A stretch of DNA of 13,154 nucleotides, from assembly GCA_023415835.1 (NCBI GenBank), contig JAEZJK010000088.1, forward strand, positions 1-13,154, read 5' to 3'. The notes beneath the pieces are model-generated. The model was not told where the DNA came from. It saw nothing but the letters and a program-made list of their open reading frames with translations, and did not search any database. Made by a program: the position numbers and the translations under genes. This DNA is from Bacillota bacterium. Lineage in GTDB: Bacteria; Bacillota; UBA4882; UBA8346. Below, piece by piece: positions 1 to 6,890 of the stretch (the stretch's first letter is position 1; each line of letters begins with the position of its first letter).

Positions 1-1
1 T

Positions 2-79
2 TTTGATTTCTTTGTTGCTGTTGGCAGACCGCAGCTTATTATATCAAAAGGAGTTTTTATATCACCCTCACCGCTGTAA
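2..79 (+). CDS. Possible C-terminal end of a plus-strand gene
   Basis: The frame starting at base 2 stays open from the window edge to a TAA at 77-79 and would encode about 25 residues ending in SPSPL. A plus-strand hairpin follows ten bases later, as expected after a gene end. The family is not recognisable from so short a tail. A second plus frame (from base 3) is also open, to a TGA at 87-89, so the frame choice is uncertain. It could equally be non-coding. Confidence 0.25.
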   Translation, partial: FDFFVAVGRPQLIISKGVFISPSPL

Positions 80-88
80 GCTTTTTTG

Positions 89-113
89 AACCCCACGCCT
101 AGCGTGGGGTTTT
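89..113 (+). terminator. Rho-independent terminator (plus strand)
   Basis: A perfect 10-bp stem (AACCCCACGC / GCGTGGGGTT) closes on a CTA loop and is followed by a short T tract on the plus strand. The minus-strand side has no T tract after the stem, so it best serves a plus-strand gene entering from the left. Confidence 0.6.
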
Positions 114-120
114 CACATAT

Positions 121-148
121 AAATAAAAAAGAGACCTTGGGTCTCTTT
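121..148 (-). terminator. Rho-independent terminator of the DMT exporter unit
   Basis: A 9-bp stem (AAAGAGACC / GGTCTCTTT) with a three-base loop is followed, read on the minus strand, by a T-rich tract (the A run at 121-130). It lies about 70 bases past the exporter stop codon and closes the AraC-exporter transcription unit. Confidence 0.82.
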
Positions 149-219
149 CATACAAATAACCTTGTTCATTATATACGATCCATTTATCCCCTTTCATGAC
201 ATTTAATAATTTCTTCACG

Positions 220-1143
220 TTATTGTTTTACTTCACGAACGCCAAGGATTATCCCGATAATAACTATGAATCCTCCCAAAAATTGTACAGCGCTCATTGA
301 TTCCTGGAGAAACAAGATGGAAAAGAATACGCCAAAGACCGGCACAAGATTCATCAAGGTTACTGCGGAACTAGAAGCCATCCTCCTTAAACCATAGGCA
401 TATAGAAGAAAAGCGATAACCGAACAAAATATCCCCAAATACAATAAGGCTAAGAGTGAATCGTCAGTAGGCATTTGCCATTGTTCCCGTTCAATCCATG
501 CTAAAGGTAAAAAAGCTAAAGCTCCAGCGGCTATCTGATAAAAAGTAATAAGAAGTGTAGGGTATTTGTTAACGACCTTACGGGTGATAAAGTTATAAAA
601 AGACCAGACAATTCCGGTTGCCACTAAAATAATATCCCCGACTAGGCGATACTTTCCTCCAATACTTGAACTTTCACAAATTATTAAATAGACCCCGAAT
701 ATCGCCAATCCAACCCCTGAAAAACGAAGCCAGGAAACTTTTACACGAAAAATAAGCATCTCGAGTATCATGGTTAGCGCCGGATATGACGCCACAATCA
801 GAGAAGCGTCCGCTGCCGTGGCCAGTTTCACGCCTAGATTTTCCATTGAAAAATAAATTGTAATTCCAAGCAGGCCACTGACAAGCAAGCAACCAAGATC
901 ATTACGGGTCGGCCGTATAAACCCCCGCTGAACATAGAGGAAGAACCCTAACAAGATTGCCGCCAAAATAAAACGTAAAGTGCCTAGAGTCAAAGGCGGA
1001 AAGGACTGAAACGCCACTTTGGTAGCGACGAATGAGAGGCTCCATATTAAAACCGCTCCAATGACCGCTAATAAATATGATTTCTCCTCTAACAGGTGGT
1101 TAATTCGCAATTTTCTCCCGTTGGCCAGTAGTTTTACAATCAT
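220..1143 (-). CDS. DMT superfamily (EamA) transporter
   Basis: Integral membrane protein of the drug/metabolite transporter superfamily, EamA family, which typically exports amino acids, nucleosides or other small metabolites; the substrate cannot be told from sequence. About 307 aa, the usual EamA length. Two EamA repeats of about five helices each can be followed, from AVIGAVLIWSLSF near residue 27 to FLGGFIVIIGIILG near the C-terminus. I place the start at the ATG at 1143 because GGGGAG precedes it by seven bases. An in-frame ATG at 1173 adds ten residues but has no well-spaced ribosome site. The AraC-type regulator ends 45 bp upstream on the same strand, so the regulator probably controls this exporter. 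Family assignment is confident; the exporter role is inferred. Confidence 0.93.
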   Translation of the reverse strand: MIVKLLANGRKLRINHLLEEKSYLLAVIGAVLIWSLSFVATKVAFQSFPPLTLGTLRFILAAILLGFFLYVQRGFIRPTRNDLGCLLVSGLLGITIYFSMENLGVKLATAADASLIVASYPALTMILEMLIFRVKVSWLRFSGVGLAIFGVYLIICESSSIGGKYRLVGDIILVATGIVWSFYNFITRKVVNKYPTLLITFYQIAAGALAFLPLAWIEREQWQMPTDDSLLALLYLGIFCSVIAFLLYAYGLRRMASSSAVTLMNLVPVFGVFFSILFLQESMSAVQFLGGFIVIIGIILGVREVKQ

Positions 1144-1188
1144 AAGATTTCTCCCCAAAGATTTCATAACCATTTGTTTAATCGGTTT

Positions 1189-2013
1189 TTAGCTCCGAAT
1201 CTCCTGAACATACTGTCCCGGCGTAACCCCGATTAAGCGCTTAAAACGATTGGTAAAATGACTCTGATCGCTATAACCGGATTCATGCGCCACCTGATTA
1301 ATTGATAAGCCTTTCTCCAAAAGGTGCTTTGCTTTACTAATCCGCACACTTTCCAGATAAGCATGAGGGGGCATTCCCACCGCTTCGTGAAAAACACGTA
1401 AAAAGTAATACCGGCTTAGATTCACATGTTCGGCAACCTCAGTCAGGGTGATGCCGTCAGTCGCCCGTTCCCTGATATAACAACAAGCCTGTTTCACTGC
1501 CTGTCGCTCTCTCCCAATAGCTTGCGCCTTCGGACTCATCTCGGCATATTGCAGAATCGCTTTGGATAAAACAGTTAAAAACAAGGACTCCCGTTCCATC
1601 GGGGGCGTTTCAACGGTCAGCGCCAAATGCAAAGCTCGAACCGATCCGGCTAATTCCGGATCATCGATCCGCACCTTTGAAAAAACGGGTGGATTCAACC
1701 GTTTGCCGCTTAGCTCAAATAAAGCTTCTTGCAGATGAGTCACTGTAGGATAAATCGCCCGATATTCAAATCCAATTTCATCCGCTGGTTCTCCGGTGTG
1801 AGCATCTCCCGGATTCAATAAAATTAAGCCCCCTGTTGGCGTCAGATGTTTGATTTTTCGGTATGAAAAAGATTGCAACCCTTTTTCAATGAGGCAAAAA
1901 ACGTAATAATCGTGCATATGAACGGGAAAACCATGTTTAATACATACGGCTTGATACAATTTCAAGTCCAGTTGCGGATTATGCCATAGTTTGCTCCATT
2001 CCTGACGTTCCAT
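1189..2013 (-). CDS. AraC family transcriptional regulator
   Basis: DNA-binding regulator of about 274 aa. The N-terminal half (residues about 15-150) is an AraC-type cupin ligand-sensing region with HMHDYY near its start, the usual histidine-rich first strand, and NPGDAHTG later. The C-terminal 100 residues form the double helix-turn-helix: the first contains TLTEVAEHVNLSRYYFLRVF and the second INQVAHESGYSDQSHF, followed by the signature FKRLIGVTPGQY. The ATG at 2013 is preferred, with GGGAG eight bases upstream; an in-frame GTG at 2022 lacks spacing. It is followed directly by the EamA exporter, a common regulator-exporter pairing, so it probably senses an exported compound. An 11-bp-phased direct repeat just upstream suggests autoregulation. 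The ligand is unknown. Confidence 0.95.
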   Translation of the reverse strand: MERQEWSKLWHNPQLDLKLYQAVCIKHGFPVHMHDYYVFCLIEKGLQSFSYRKIKHLTPTGGLILLNPGDAHTGEPADEIGFEYRAIYPTVTHLQEALFELSGKRLNPPVFSKVRIDDPELAGSVRALHLALTVETPPMERESLFLTVLSKAILQYAEMSPKAQAIGRERQAVKQACCYIRERATDGITLTEVAEHVNLSRYYFLRVFHEAVGMPPHAYLESVRISKAKHLLEKGLSINQVAHESGYSDQSHFTNRFKRLIGVTPGQYVQEIRS

Positions 2014-2046
2014 AATTAACACTCCCGGTATAACATGTATTAAATA

Positions 2047-2064
2047 CTACCAATAACCTACCAG
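2047..2064. promoter_or_regulatory. Candidate AraC operator: CTACCAA/G direct repeats
   Basis: CTACCAA at 2047-2053 and CTACCAG at 2058-2064 are direct repeats 11 bp apart, about one helical turn. They lie 34-51 bp upstream of the AraC start. A third copy, CTACCAA, is at 2248-2254. AraC-family dimers commonly bind helically phased direct repeats, so this is a plausible autoregulatory site; no binding data exist here. The rest of 2065-2313 holds no gene I can recognise. Confidence 0.35.
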
Positions 2065-2313
2065 TATCGCCGTGTCTTGATTAGCCAAAATAGTAAATTT
2101 TTTCATTTTTATTATACCTTGAATCGCTGATTAGGTCTTGAAAAATATTGCCCTTAAAATAATCTTTTCAAGTTTTTCTATTTTCCGTTTTTCCTTATTA
2201 CTTCCCACTTTAAATTCCATTAAGTAGGAGGTAAGTAATTCATTCACCTACCAATCCTCTCTCGCCACCGTACATACCCTTTGGTATACATCTAGGGCCA
2301 TTTTAGTCTGTAG

Positions 2314-2340
2314 AAAAAACAGCCATTTAGGCTGTTTTTT
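2314..2340. terminator. Bidirectional rho-independent terminator
   Basis: An 11-bp perfect stem (AAAAAACAGCC / GGCTGTTTTTT) with loop ATTTA has A6 on one side and T6 on the other, so it can act in both directions. It is the second of two hairpins after the NAD-kinase-like gene and insulates that operon from the AraC gene. Confidence 0.75.
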
Positions 2341-2380
2341 ACCAATACCTTAAAAAACTGCGTTGACTTTGTTAAGTGTT

Positions 2381-2408
2381 ATAAAAACCGGGTACAGCCG
2401 GGTTTTTT
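2381..2408 (-). terminator. Terminator of the SPFH-kinase operon
   Basis: The arms AAAAACCGG and CCGGGTTTTT pair with one bulged G around the loop GTACAG. On the minus strand the stem is followed by TTTTTAT. It sits about 80 bp past the stop codon of the NAD-kinase-like gene. Confidence 0.72.
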
Positions 2409-2485
2409 CCATTGGATTTCTACAATGTACGGATAAATGACTCCCAATAAATTTTCTAGCCGGTGTGTTAAAATAGGGTAACTCC

Positions 2486-3424
2486 CTAGACAACCAATCT
2501 CCCTTTCTTTTCGGCCACTTCGATTCGGGCTGTAACTCCCGAATTAAATGAAAGGTAGTCGGCTTCAATTCCATCACTAAAGATTACCCCGTTTTCAGGC
2601 ATTTGGGAAAGAACTTGGAGGGGCTTACTGGTTGTAATTGTTCCAAAGACCAGATTGGTTCCAGTTGTTTTACTCGGAAAAGGCTCCCTTACCGAATAAC
2701 AAAGGTAATTGGAACTCCATTCAAATTGTTTGGCGGGTTTTAGAGATACTTTGCCCTTTAAAAAGTTATTAGCCACACCCGAAGCCCCGGCTAAAACGCT
2801 TTTCATCCAACCGGTTGAGCCTAATCCGGTCGAAACGATGATCCCGCTCGAAGATTGTTGCTCCTTAACATCTCCGAGTTGGAGATGGTATCTGGCGGAA
2901 ACATGGGTTTTTTGTCCGATAAATAAATCGTTGACCGCATATAAAGTTTGTCCGTCGTTTAAAACTGCTTTAGCCATGGTAATCTCTTTAATCCGGCGCG
3001 CTTTTTTAAAAACTTCAGGGACAATATATTTCAAGTCTTCTACTTCAAACGGCAACAATACTCCATCCCACCGTTTCGGATCGGGATTTACTCCAATTAA
3101 CGGTTGTTCATTCAGATATTTTAAAGTATTGGCAACCATTCCATCCTGGCCGGCCGCAATTACGATATCGTTAGGACCAAAAACAAAGTTCGGTAAGAAT
3201 TGCCTATCCACTACTTGGAGCCTTCCCAAATCCCCAAGGATCTTTTCCGCTTCTTTCACGGCATTGATGTAAGTTTCATGTTCGTTTTGATAATCGGAAA
3301 AATCCGATCCCAAATGCTCTATATAAAACTTAGCCTGAGAAACCGTATTGAAGCGATGGATTAATTCATCCAACCTTGTCCTTCTTTTTATCAAAACGAC
3401 CTTGTTCTCGGTCAACCTTTCCAT
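2486..3424 (-). CDS. NAD kinase-like (ATP-NAD kinase fold) protein
   Basis: A 312-aa protein of the NAD kinase/diacylglycerol kinase fold. NAD kinases make NADP from NAD and ATP; the real substrate here is unproven. The diagnostic GGDG motif appears as GQDG (residues about 92-95) in VIAAGQDGMVANTL, keeping the catalytic Asp but replacing the second Gly. The NE motif appears as ND (about 165-166, AVNDLFIG). The glycine/serine-rich segment is clear as IIVSTGLGSTGW (about 195-206). An N-terminal extension of about 85 residues precedes the motif, slightly more than in housekeeping NAD kinases. Its start shares one base with the stop of the SPFH gene (TAATG), so translation is coupled. The motif changes suggest a divergent, perhaps specialised kinase rather than the housekeeping enzyme. 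A degraded partial copy of its 3' end lies at 5462-5800. Confidence 0.85.
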   Translation of the reverse strand: MERLTENKVVLIKRRTRLDELIHRFNTVSQAKFYIEHLGSDFSDYQNEHETYINAVKEAEKILGDLGRLQVVDRQFLPNFVFGPNDIVIAAGQDGMVANTLKYLNEQPLIGVNPDPKRWDGVLLPFEVEDLKYIVPEVFKKARRIKEITMAKAVLNDGQTLYAVNDLFIGQKTHVSARYHLQLGDVKEQQSSSGIIVSTGLGSTGWMKSVLAGASGVANNFLKGKVSLKPAKQFEWSSNYLCYSVREPFPSKTTGTNLVFGTITTSKPLQVLSQMPENGVIFSDGIEADYLSFNSGVTARIEVAEKKGRLVV

Positions 3425-4443
3425 TAACGCTCTGACCTTTCAAGCAATTCTTTCATCAAATCGGGGGATATATTTAATTGCCCAATTTTATCGGCTTTTT
3501 CAGCTATTTCTTGGAAAGCGATGGCGATTAGCTTGTTAGGGTTCATCCCCATCGACGCTAAGGTTTGAATAATATTGGGATCGACTCCGTTAAAGGCTTT
3601 CATTGCCGAGGAAATCTGATAAGCCTTAGCTTCCGCTTGGACTTTAGCATTTGCAGCCGATAATTGTACCAGTTCTTGATTTTTTTGTTCCATCTCAATT
3701 TTAAAATCAATATCGGCTTGCTCTAATTCATGTTGCTTTTCTTGAACAGCCTTTTCCGCTTCCATCTGGGTTTCTTTGATTTGTCTTTGCTTATTTTCGA
3801 CTGCGATTTCCGTATTCAGCTCATTTTCTTTGATGATCCTTTCTTGCTCCACCGAAGCATTGCGCCGAATATAAATCGCATCATCCGCTTCTTTTAAAAT
3901 TTGTTCCCTGGCTTTGGCTTCCAAAGCCCTGGCAGTTTCCTGGTTCGGTTTGATCGCCAGAATTGAAAGGCCTAAAATTTCAAGGCCTAAGGAGTTAATC
4001 TCCAAGTTGTTTTTGATGCCTTCGTTGATAATTTGGGGTAATTTGTCACTAGATTTTAAAGCGTCTTTTAAAGGCATTTCTTCGATCTTCTTCTTAATTA
4101 AAACTTTTACTACATTAATCACTCGATGTGACAGTTTGACAGGATCCTCCGATATATAATTCCTGCCACTCGCATCCAAGGTGAAATTGAGCAGTTGGGC
4201 TATTTTTTGCGGGTCGGAGATCCGGTAGGAGGCTTGACCTTGAATGGTGATATTCTGAAAATCATTTGTAACTTCCTCAAAAATAAATGGGCATTCAATG
4301 CTGCTGGTCGTTACAGCCACTAACGAAGTGATCGGGGCATAATAATAAAATGATAAGCCGGTGCCCTGTTTAACGATTTTTCCATTGCGATACTTTAAAA
4401 CATAAATATTGGGTTCAAATTTGCTAAATCGAAGGCCAAACAT
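3424..4443 (-). CDS. SPFH/band-7 domain protein
   Basis: A 339-aa stomatin/prohibitin/flotillin/HflK-C family protein. These form membrane-associated oligomeric scaffolds. The SPFH domain spans about residues 10-190: an N-terminal strand-rich part (FEPNIYVLKYRNGKIV, then ITIQGQASYRISDP) leads to the helical part ending in SLGLEILGLSILAIKP. A long charged coiled coil follows (about 195-275, rich in Glu, Lys and Gln), then a C-terminal segment (ANAKVQAEAKAYQIS, then MGMNPNKLIAIAFQEIAEKA) like that of other bacterial SPFH proteins. No clear transmembrane helix or signal peptide is seen, so it is probably peripheral or cytosolic. AAGGGGTG lies upstream of the ATG. It is first in a two-gene operon with the NAD-kinase-like gene, which may be its partner. 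Confidence 0.88.
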   Translation of the reverse strand: MFGLRFSKFEPNIYVLKYRNGKIVKQGTGLSFYYYAPITSLVAVTTSSIECPFIFEEVTNDFQNITIQGQASYRISDPQKIAQLLNFTLDASGRNYISEDPVKLSHRVINVVKVLIKKKIEEMPLKDALKSSDKLPQIINEGIKNNLEINSLGLEILGLSILAIKPNQETARALEAKAREQILKEADDAIYIRRNASVEQERIIKENELNTEIAVENKQRQIKETQMEAEKAVQEKQHELEQADIDFKIEMEQKNQELVQLSAANAKVQAEAKAYQISSAMKAFNGVDPNIIQTLASMGMNPNKLIAIAFQEIAEKADKIGQLNISPDLMKELLERSER

Positions 4444-4520
4444 GATGGAACACCCCTTTTAATTAACTATTTTTGAAAATATATAAAGATAATAAGTTCA
4501 ACATTGCCAGAATTATTCCT

Positions 4521-4546
4521 TGTAAACAATTACCGGAAAGTTTACA
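4521..4546. promoter_or_regulatory. Candidate operator: TGTAAAC-N12-GTTTACA
   Basis: A perfect 7-bp inverted repeat with a 12-bp spacer lies about 80 bp upstream of the SPFH start codon. This dyad layout is typical of a dimeric repressor site. No matching regulator is encoded in the window, and no convincing -35/-10 pair was found beside it. It overlaps the end of the gene relic at 4542-4715 by a few bases. Confidence 0.3.
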
Positions 4547-4715
4547 TTTGAACCACAGATCCGCCTCGTTGCCCTCGGCCTTCAATCAGGTAATCTTGGT
4601 TGACCAGGAATTATGACCGTCTAGGTATATTAATAACAACCGCGGCTCTTTCAATGGTGTTCATTTCGTCTTTCTTGAACCGGTCCCAAAAGAAGAGTGA
4701 AAAAAATCTAATACC
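4542..4715 (-). pseudogene. Possible gene relic with an internal stop
   Basis: One minus-strand frame reads protein-like across about 57 codons with a single internal TAA: FFWDRFKKDE, then TIERAAVVINIPR, the stop, then FLVNQDYLIEGRGQRGG. No start codon or ribosome site is visible. The stretch ERAA followed by a hydrophobic segment faintly recalls the middle of D12-class (Dam-type) adenine methyltransferases, but no catalytic motif is present, so this is only a guess. It may be chance coding. Confidence 0.22.
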
Positions 4716-4743
4716 TTAATATTAAAATAATACACCTCTAAAA

Positions 4744-4795
4744 ACTCGCCCTTTCAAACTTCACCCTTTGAAAATTCAAAGCAAAAAGGACGAGT
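4744..4795 (-). terminator. Nested hairpin, terminator-like on the minus strand
   Basis: The outer arms ACTCGCCCTTT and AAAGGACGAGT pair with one mismatch and enclose a second hairpin, CTTTGAA/TTCAAAG with a two-base loop. On the minus strand the outer stem is followed by TTTTTAGA. It may be a backup terminator after the YegP-like gene or a remnant of lost genes. Confidence 0.4.
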
Positions 4796-4811
4796 TGGGA
4801 CACTGTTTCAT

Positions 4812-4919
4812 CAGTTAAAAATGCCTAAATAGCCTAATGTGATATTCTATAAAAAAGCCCTAAAAGCAAGCGGCTTATTTAAGTATGCCTATAATCAGGC
4901 ATTTTTAGAGACAGTTAAA
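4812..4919. repeat. Structured inverted-repeat element of about 100 bp
   Basis: Perfect 10-bp inverted arms, AAAAATGCCT (4817-4826) and AGGCATTTTT (4897-4906), enclose a further AAGCC/GGCTT hairpin. A second ATGCCT (4885-4890) can form a competing local hairpin with the right arm. The 8-bp word CAGTTAAA occurs on both sides (4812-4819 and 4912-4919). This resembles a small non-autonomous element or a structured RNA, but the flanking repeat overlaps the left arm, so a target-site duplication is not clean. Confidence 0.35.
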
Positions 4920-4959
4920 GTATTATCTTATTTACTTGATTGTTTTAATTGCTTTGCAT

Positions 4960-5006
4960 AAAAAAAGAAGTGTCGCTTACTACTTAAAAAGTAGTTTTGC
5001 GACACT
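4960..5006 (-). terminator. Terminator of the YegP-like gene
   Basis: A long hairpin: perfect 8-bp outer arms AGTGTCGC/GCGACACT enclose an inner ACTACTT/AAGTAGT stem. On the minus strand it is followed by a T tract (the A run at 4960-4967). It lies about 30 bp past the stop codon of the YegP-like gene; T-rich sequence on the other side may allow action in both directions. Confidence 0.8.
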
Positions 5007-5036
5007 CCCTTTTATTTCTATTCACATTAATCCAAA

Positions 5037-5213
5037 TTATTTTTCAACAATCTCAGCAATGGGAGCATTTTTTTTGACTGAATCAATTCCATTTAAACAG
5101 GCTTGTTTATTAGAATATCCTTCACTTGTAGCAATAGGTTCCCCATTCCCTGCTTTTAAAGTAAAACGATATTCTCCCTTTGCATCCTTATAAACCTCAA
5201 ATTTAGCAGCCAT
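5037..5213 (-). CDS. YegP-like DUF1508 single-domain protein
   Basis: A 58-aa protein with one DUF1508 (YegP) repeat: KFEVYKDAKGEYRFTLKAGN, then GEPIATSEGYSNKQACLNGI and a positively charged end. The fold is a small beta-sheet/helix unit with no settled biochemical role. E. coli YegP carries two such repeats, whereas this is the short one-repeat form. I chose the ATG at 5213 because AAGGAGG ends six bases before it; an in-frame ATG at 5219 would sit directly against that site. It is monocistronic, with its own strong terminator. Confidence 0.88.
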   Translation of the reverse strand: MAAKFEVYKDAKGEYRFTLKAGNGEPIATSEGYSNKQACLNGIDSVKKNAPIAEIVEK

Positions 5214-5461
5214 TAGCATCCTCCTTGTAAGTTATTGAGATATGAATTATAATTAATTTGACATTTCTTTGTTTTTCCCTTTTTAAAATAAAAAAACAAA
5301 TTAAAATATCTGACTAGACAATAAACAAGCTAAAGAAAATTTGACCACAAACCAAAAAATGGTTGCATTGGTACTTATGACCCTTTGAAAACTCAAAAAA
5401 ATAAAACCCGCAAAATCTCTGTGAGCTTTAAATTTTTTAATCAAAAAATCCATTTGAATGC

Positions 5462-5800
5462 CTAGATAACCAATCTTCCCTTTCTCTTCGGCCACTTCGA
5501 GCTGGGCTGTAACTCCCGAATTAAACGAAAGTCCGGCTTTAATTCCACACCAAAGATGACCCCTTTTCAGGCATCCGGAAAAAAACTTGGAGTGGCTTAC
5601 TTGATGTAATTGTTCCAAAGACCAGATCGGCTCCTGTAGTTTTACTCGGAAAATGCTCCCCTTATTGAAAAACAAAAATAATTCGAACTTCATTCAAATT
5701 GTTTGGCGGGCTTTAGAGATACTTTGCCCTTCAAAAAGTTATTGGGCAACACCCGAAGCCCCGTCTAAAATGCTTTTCATCCAACGGTTGAACCTAATCC
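5462..5800 (-). pseudogene. Degenerate partial copy of the NAD-kinase-like gene 3' end
   Basis: This stretch aligns base by base with 2486 to about 2828, the last third of the NAD-kinase-like gene, at roughly 80-85% identity judged by eye. Several small indels break the frame. The end FNSGVTA-EVAE is still readable, but an inserted base near the end moves the original TAG (5462-5464) out of frame. Similarity stops at the stop codon on one side and around the SSSG/TGLGSTG region on the other, so the nucleotide-binding GQDG part is absent. It is a dead remnant of a paralogue or duplication. An ORF at 5301-5693 runs through it by chance. Confidence 0.85.
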
Positions 5801-5845
5801 CTGTGCTTTTGAAAACAAAAAAGCCCTCAAAAATAACTGCCTAGA

Positions 5846-6304
5846 TTACCTTATCGTTACGTTTTTCATGTTATTTAGCCAATTGAACATTAAGGCCATC
5901 ACGATTCCGAATAAAGATGACGCTAAGGCATTAATAATTGCCGTTCCTACTGGAACCACTGATAACCCCTCTACTTTAAATATCGTTGTTAATATATTAA
6001 TGGTAAACCATAATCCCAGGCCAAACATCCACCCTTTAAGCCATAAATTTTTATTTGTAATAAATTCGTGATTAATTAAATATGAAAAGAGGATCCCCGC
6101 TGCTCCGGAAAACCCCCAATGGAGTAACATACCAAAGGTGAACTCTAGTGCACCTTGGGGTTTTTTACCGGTGATAAGTATGGCGGCATAATCGATTAAA
6201 AGTAACTTATTCAGCTTTAACATATATAGTGGAATGGAAATAACTGCTGCAGACATGGCTCCGATTACTCCCGCAATAAAACCAACCAGAAACTTATCTT
6301 TCAT
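5846..6304 (-). CDS. Four-helix membrane protein of unknown function (paralogue B)
   Basis: A 152-aa protein, not recognised as a named family. Four hydrophobic segments are visible: about residues 5-29 (FLVGFIAGVIGAMSAAVIS), 55-78, 89-110 (GWMFGLGLWFTINILTTIF) and 118-146. It shares with the upstream gene an N-terminal AGVIG, a D-aa-AAxI-x2-GxKP motif after helix 1 (DYAAILITGKKP against DFAAQIIYGNKP), and a KGW-x-G motif before helix 3. The two genes have identical length and are diverged tandem duplicates. Its ATG follows directly on the upstream stop codon (TAAATG), with GGAGGGG inside the upstream gene's end, so translation is probably coupled. A two-subunit membrane complex is a reasonable inference, not shown. 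Confidence 0.75.
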   Translation of the reverse strand: MKDKFLVGFIAGVIGAMSAAVISIPLYMLKLNKLLLIDYAAILITGKKPQGALEFTFGMLLHWGFSGAAGILFSYLINHEFITNKNLWLKGWMFGLGLWFTINILTTIFKVEGLSVVPVGTAIINALASSLFGIVMALMFNWLNNMKNVTIR

Positions 6305-6763
6305 TTATACTTGCCCCTCCTTCTCATATTTTTTATCAAGTAACCGCAATGACCACGCTAATACAATCCCATAAATAAAGCTGGTTATAAAATCGGAGTT
6401 CGTAGTCTGCCATGAAGTTTTAGTGAAATATGGAATTTTATAAATCATTCCCATAGTATGTATGAATAGCCAAACGAAAACCCCATATAACCAACCTTTG
6501 AAAAGATAGTTTTTGTTGGTTTCTTTAGGGATGACAACATAATAAATGGCTCCTAAGAACCCACAAAAAATAAGTTCGATAAATTGTGCAAAAAGTGAGT
6601 CCCACCAGAATTTGGGCTTATTTCCGTAGATAATTTGCGCCGCAAAATCCAAATAGCGGTAATTTACAAAGTGGAGTACATAATAGGAGATAAAATCAAA
6701 TGCATCTTTAACTATACCTCCGATCACTCCCGCCACAAAACTTCGAATCAACTTTTCGTTCAA
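6305..6763 (-). CDS. Four-helix membrane protein of unknown function (paralogue A)
   Basis: A 152-aa membrane protein, first of the tandem pair. It begins MNEKLIRSFVAGVIGG and has four hydrophobic segments, around residues 6-30, 57-80, 89-112 and 125-143. The post-helix-1 motif is DFAAQIIYGNKP and the pre-helix-3 motif is FKGWLYG. It is more aromatic (Trp, Tyr, Phe) than its paralogue. The start is a TTG at 6763; AGAAGGTG lies seven bases upstream and no in-frame ATG fits better. No catalytic motif is seen. Function unknown; an envelope role is the most that can be inferred. Confidence 0.75.
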   Translation of the reverse strand: MNEKLIRSFVAGVIGGIVKDAFDFISYYVLHFVNYRYLDFAAQIIYGNKPKFWWDSLFAQFIELIFCGFLGAIYYVVIPKETNKNYLFKGWLYGVFVWLFIHTMGMIYKIPYFTKTSWQTTNSDFITSFIYGIVLAWSLRLLDKKYEKEGQV

Positions 6764-6782
6764 TGATGTACACCTTCTCTTT

Positions 6783-6890
6783 TCAAAAAATCGGTAAACC
6801 TGTTTCTAGCGAATAATTTGATCTAATACTTATAATATCCAAAAAAGGTACTAAAGCCGGGTTGAAAATATTGGGAGTAAATTCGGCCAT
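6783..6890 (-). CDS. Possible 35-aa leader ORF before the membrane pair
   Basis: An ATG at 6890 opens a frame beginning MAEFTPNIFNPALVPFLDII that ends in TGA 19 bases before the TTG start of paralogue A. Amino-acid use looks protein-like. Its ribosome site is doubtful: GGAGG (6909-6905) lies 14 bases before the ATG and inside a small hairpin. It could be a leader peptide, the tail of a lost gene or chance. Confidence 0.25.
   Translation of the reverse strand: MAEFTPNIFNPALVPFLDIISIRSNYSLETGLPIF

Noticed and set aside
2350..2577. Minus-strand ORF of 75 codons
   Set aside because: It overlaps the 3' end of the NAD-kinase-like gene in another frame and crosses that operon's terminator.
4444..5036. 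CRISPR array or riboswitch in the hairpin-rich gap
   Set aside because: No regularly spaced direct repeats are present, and no known riboswitch core is visible; the hairpins look like terminators or an isolated element.
5301..5693. ORF of 130 codons on the minus strand
   Set aside because: Much of it overlaps the frame-broken NAD-kinase-like remnant; it has no good ribosome site and its tail is low-complexity.
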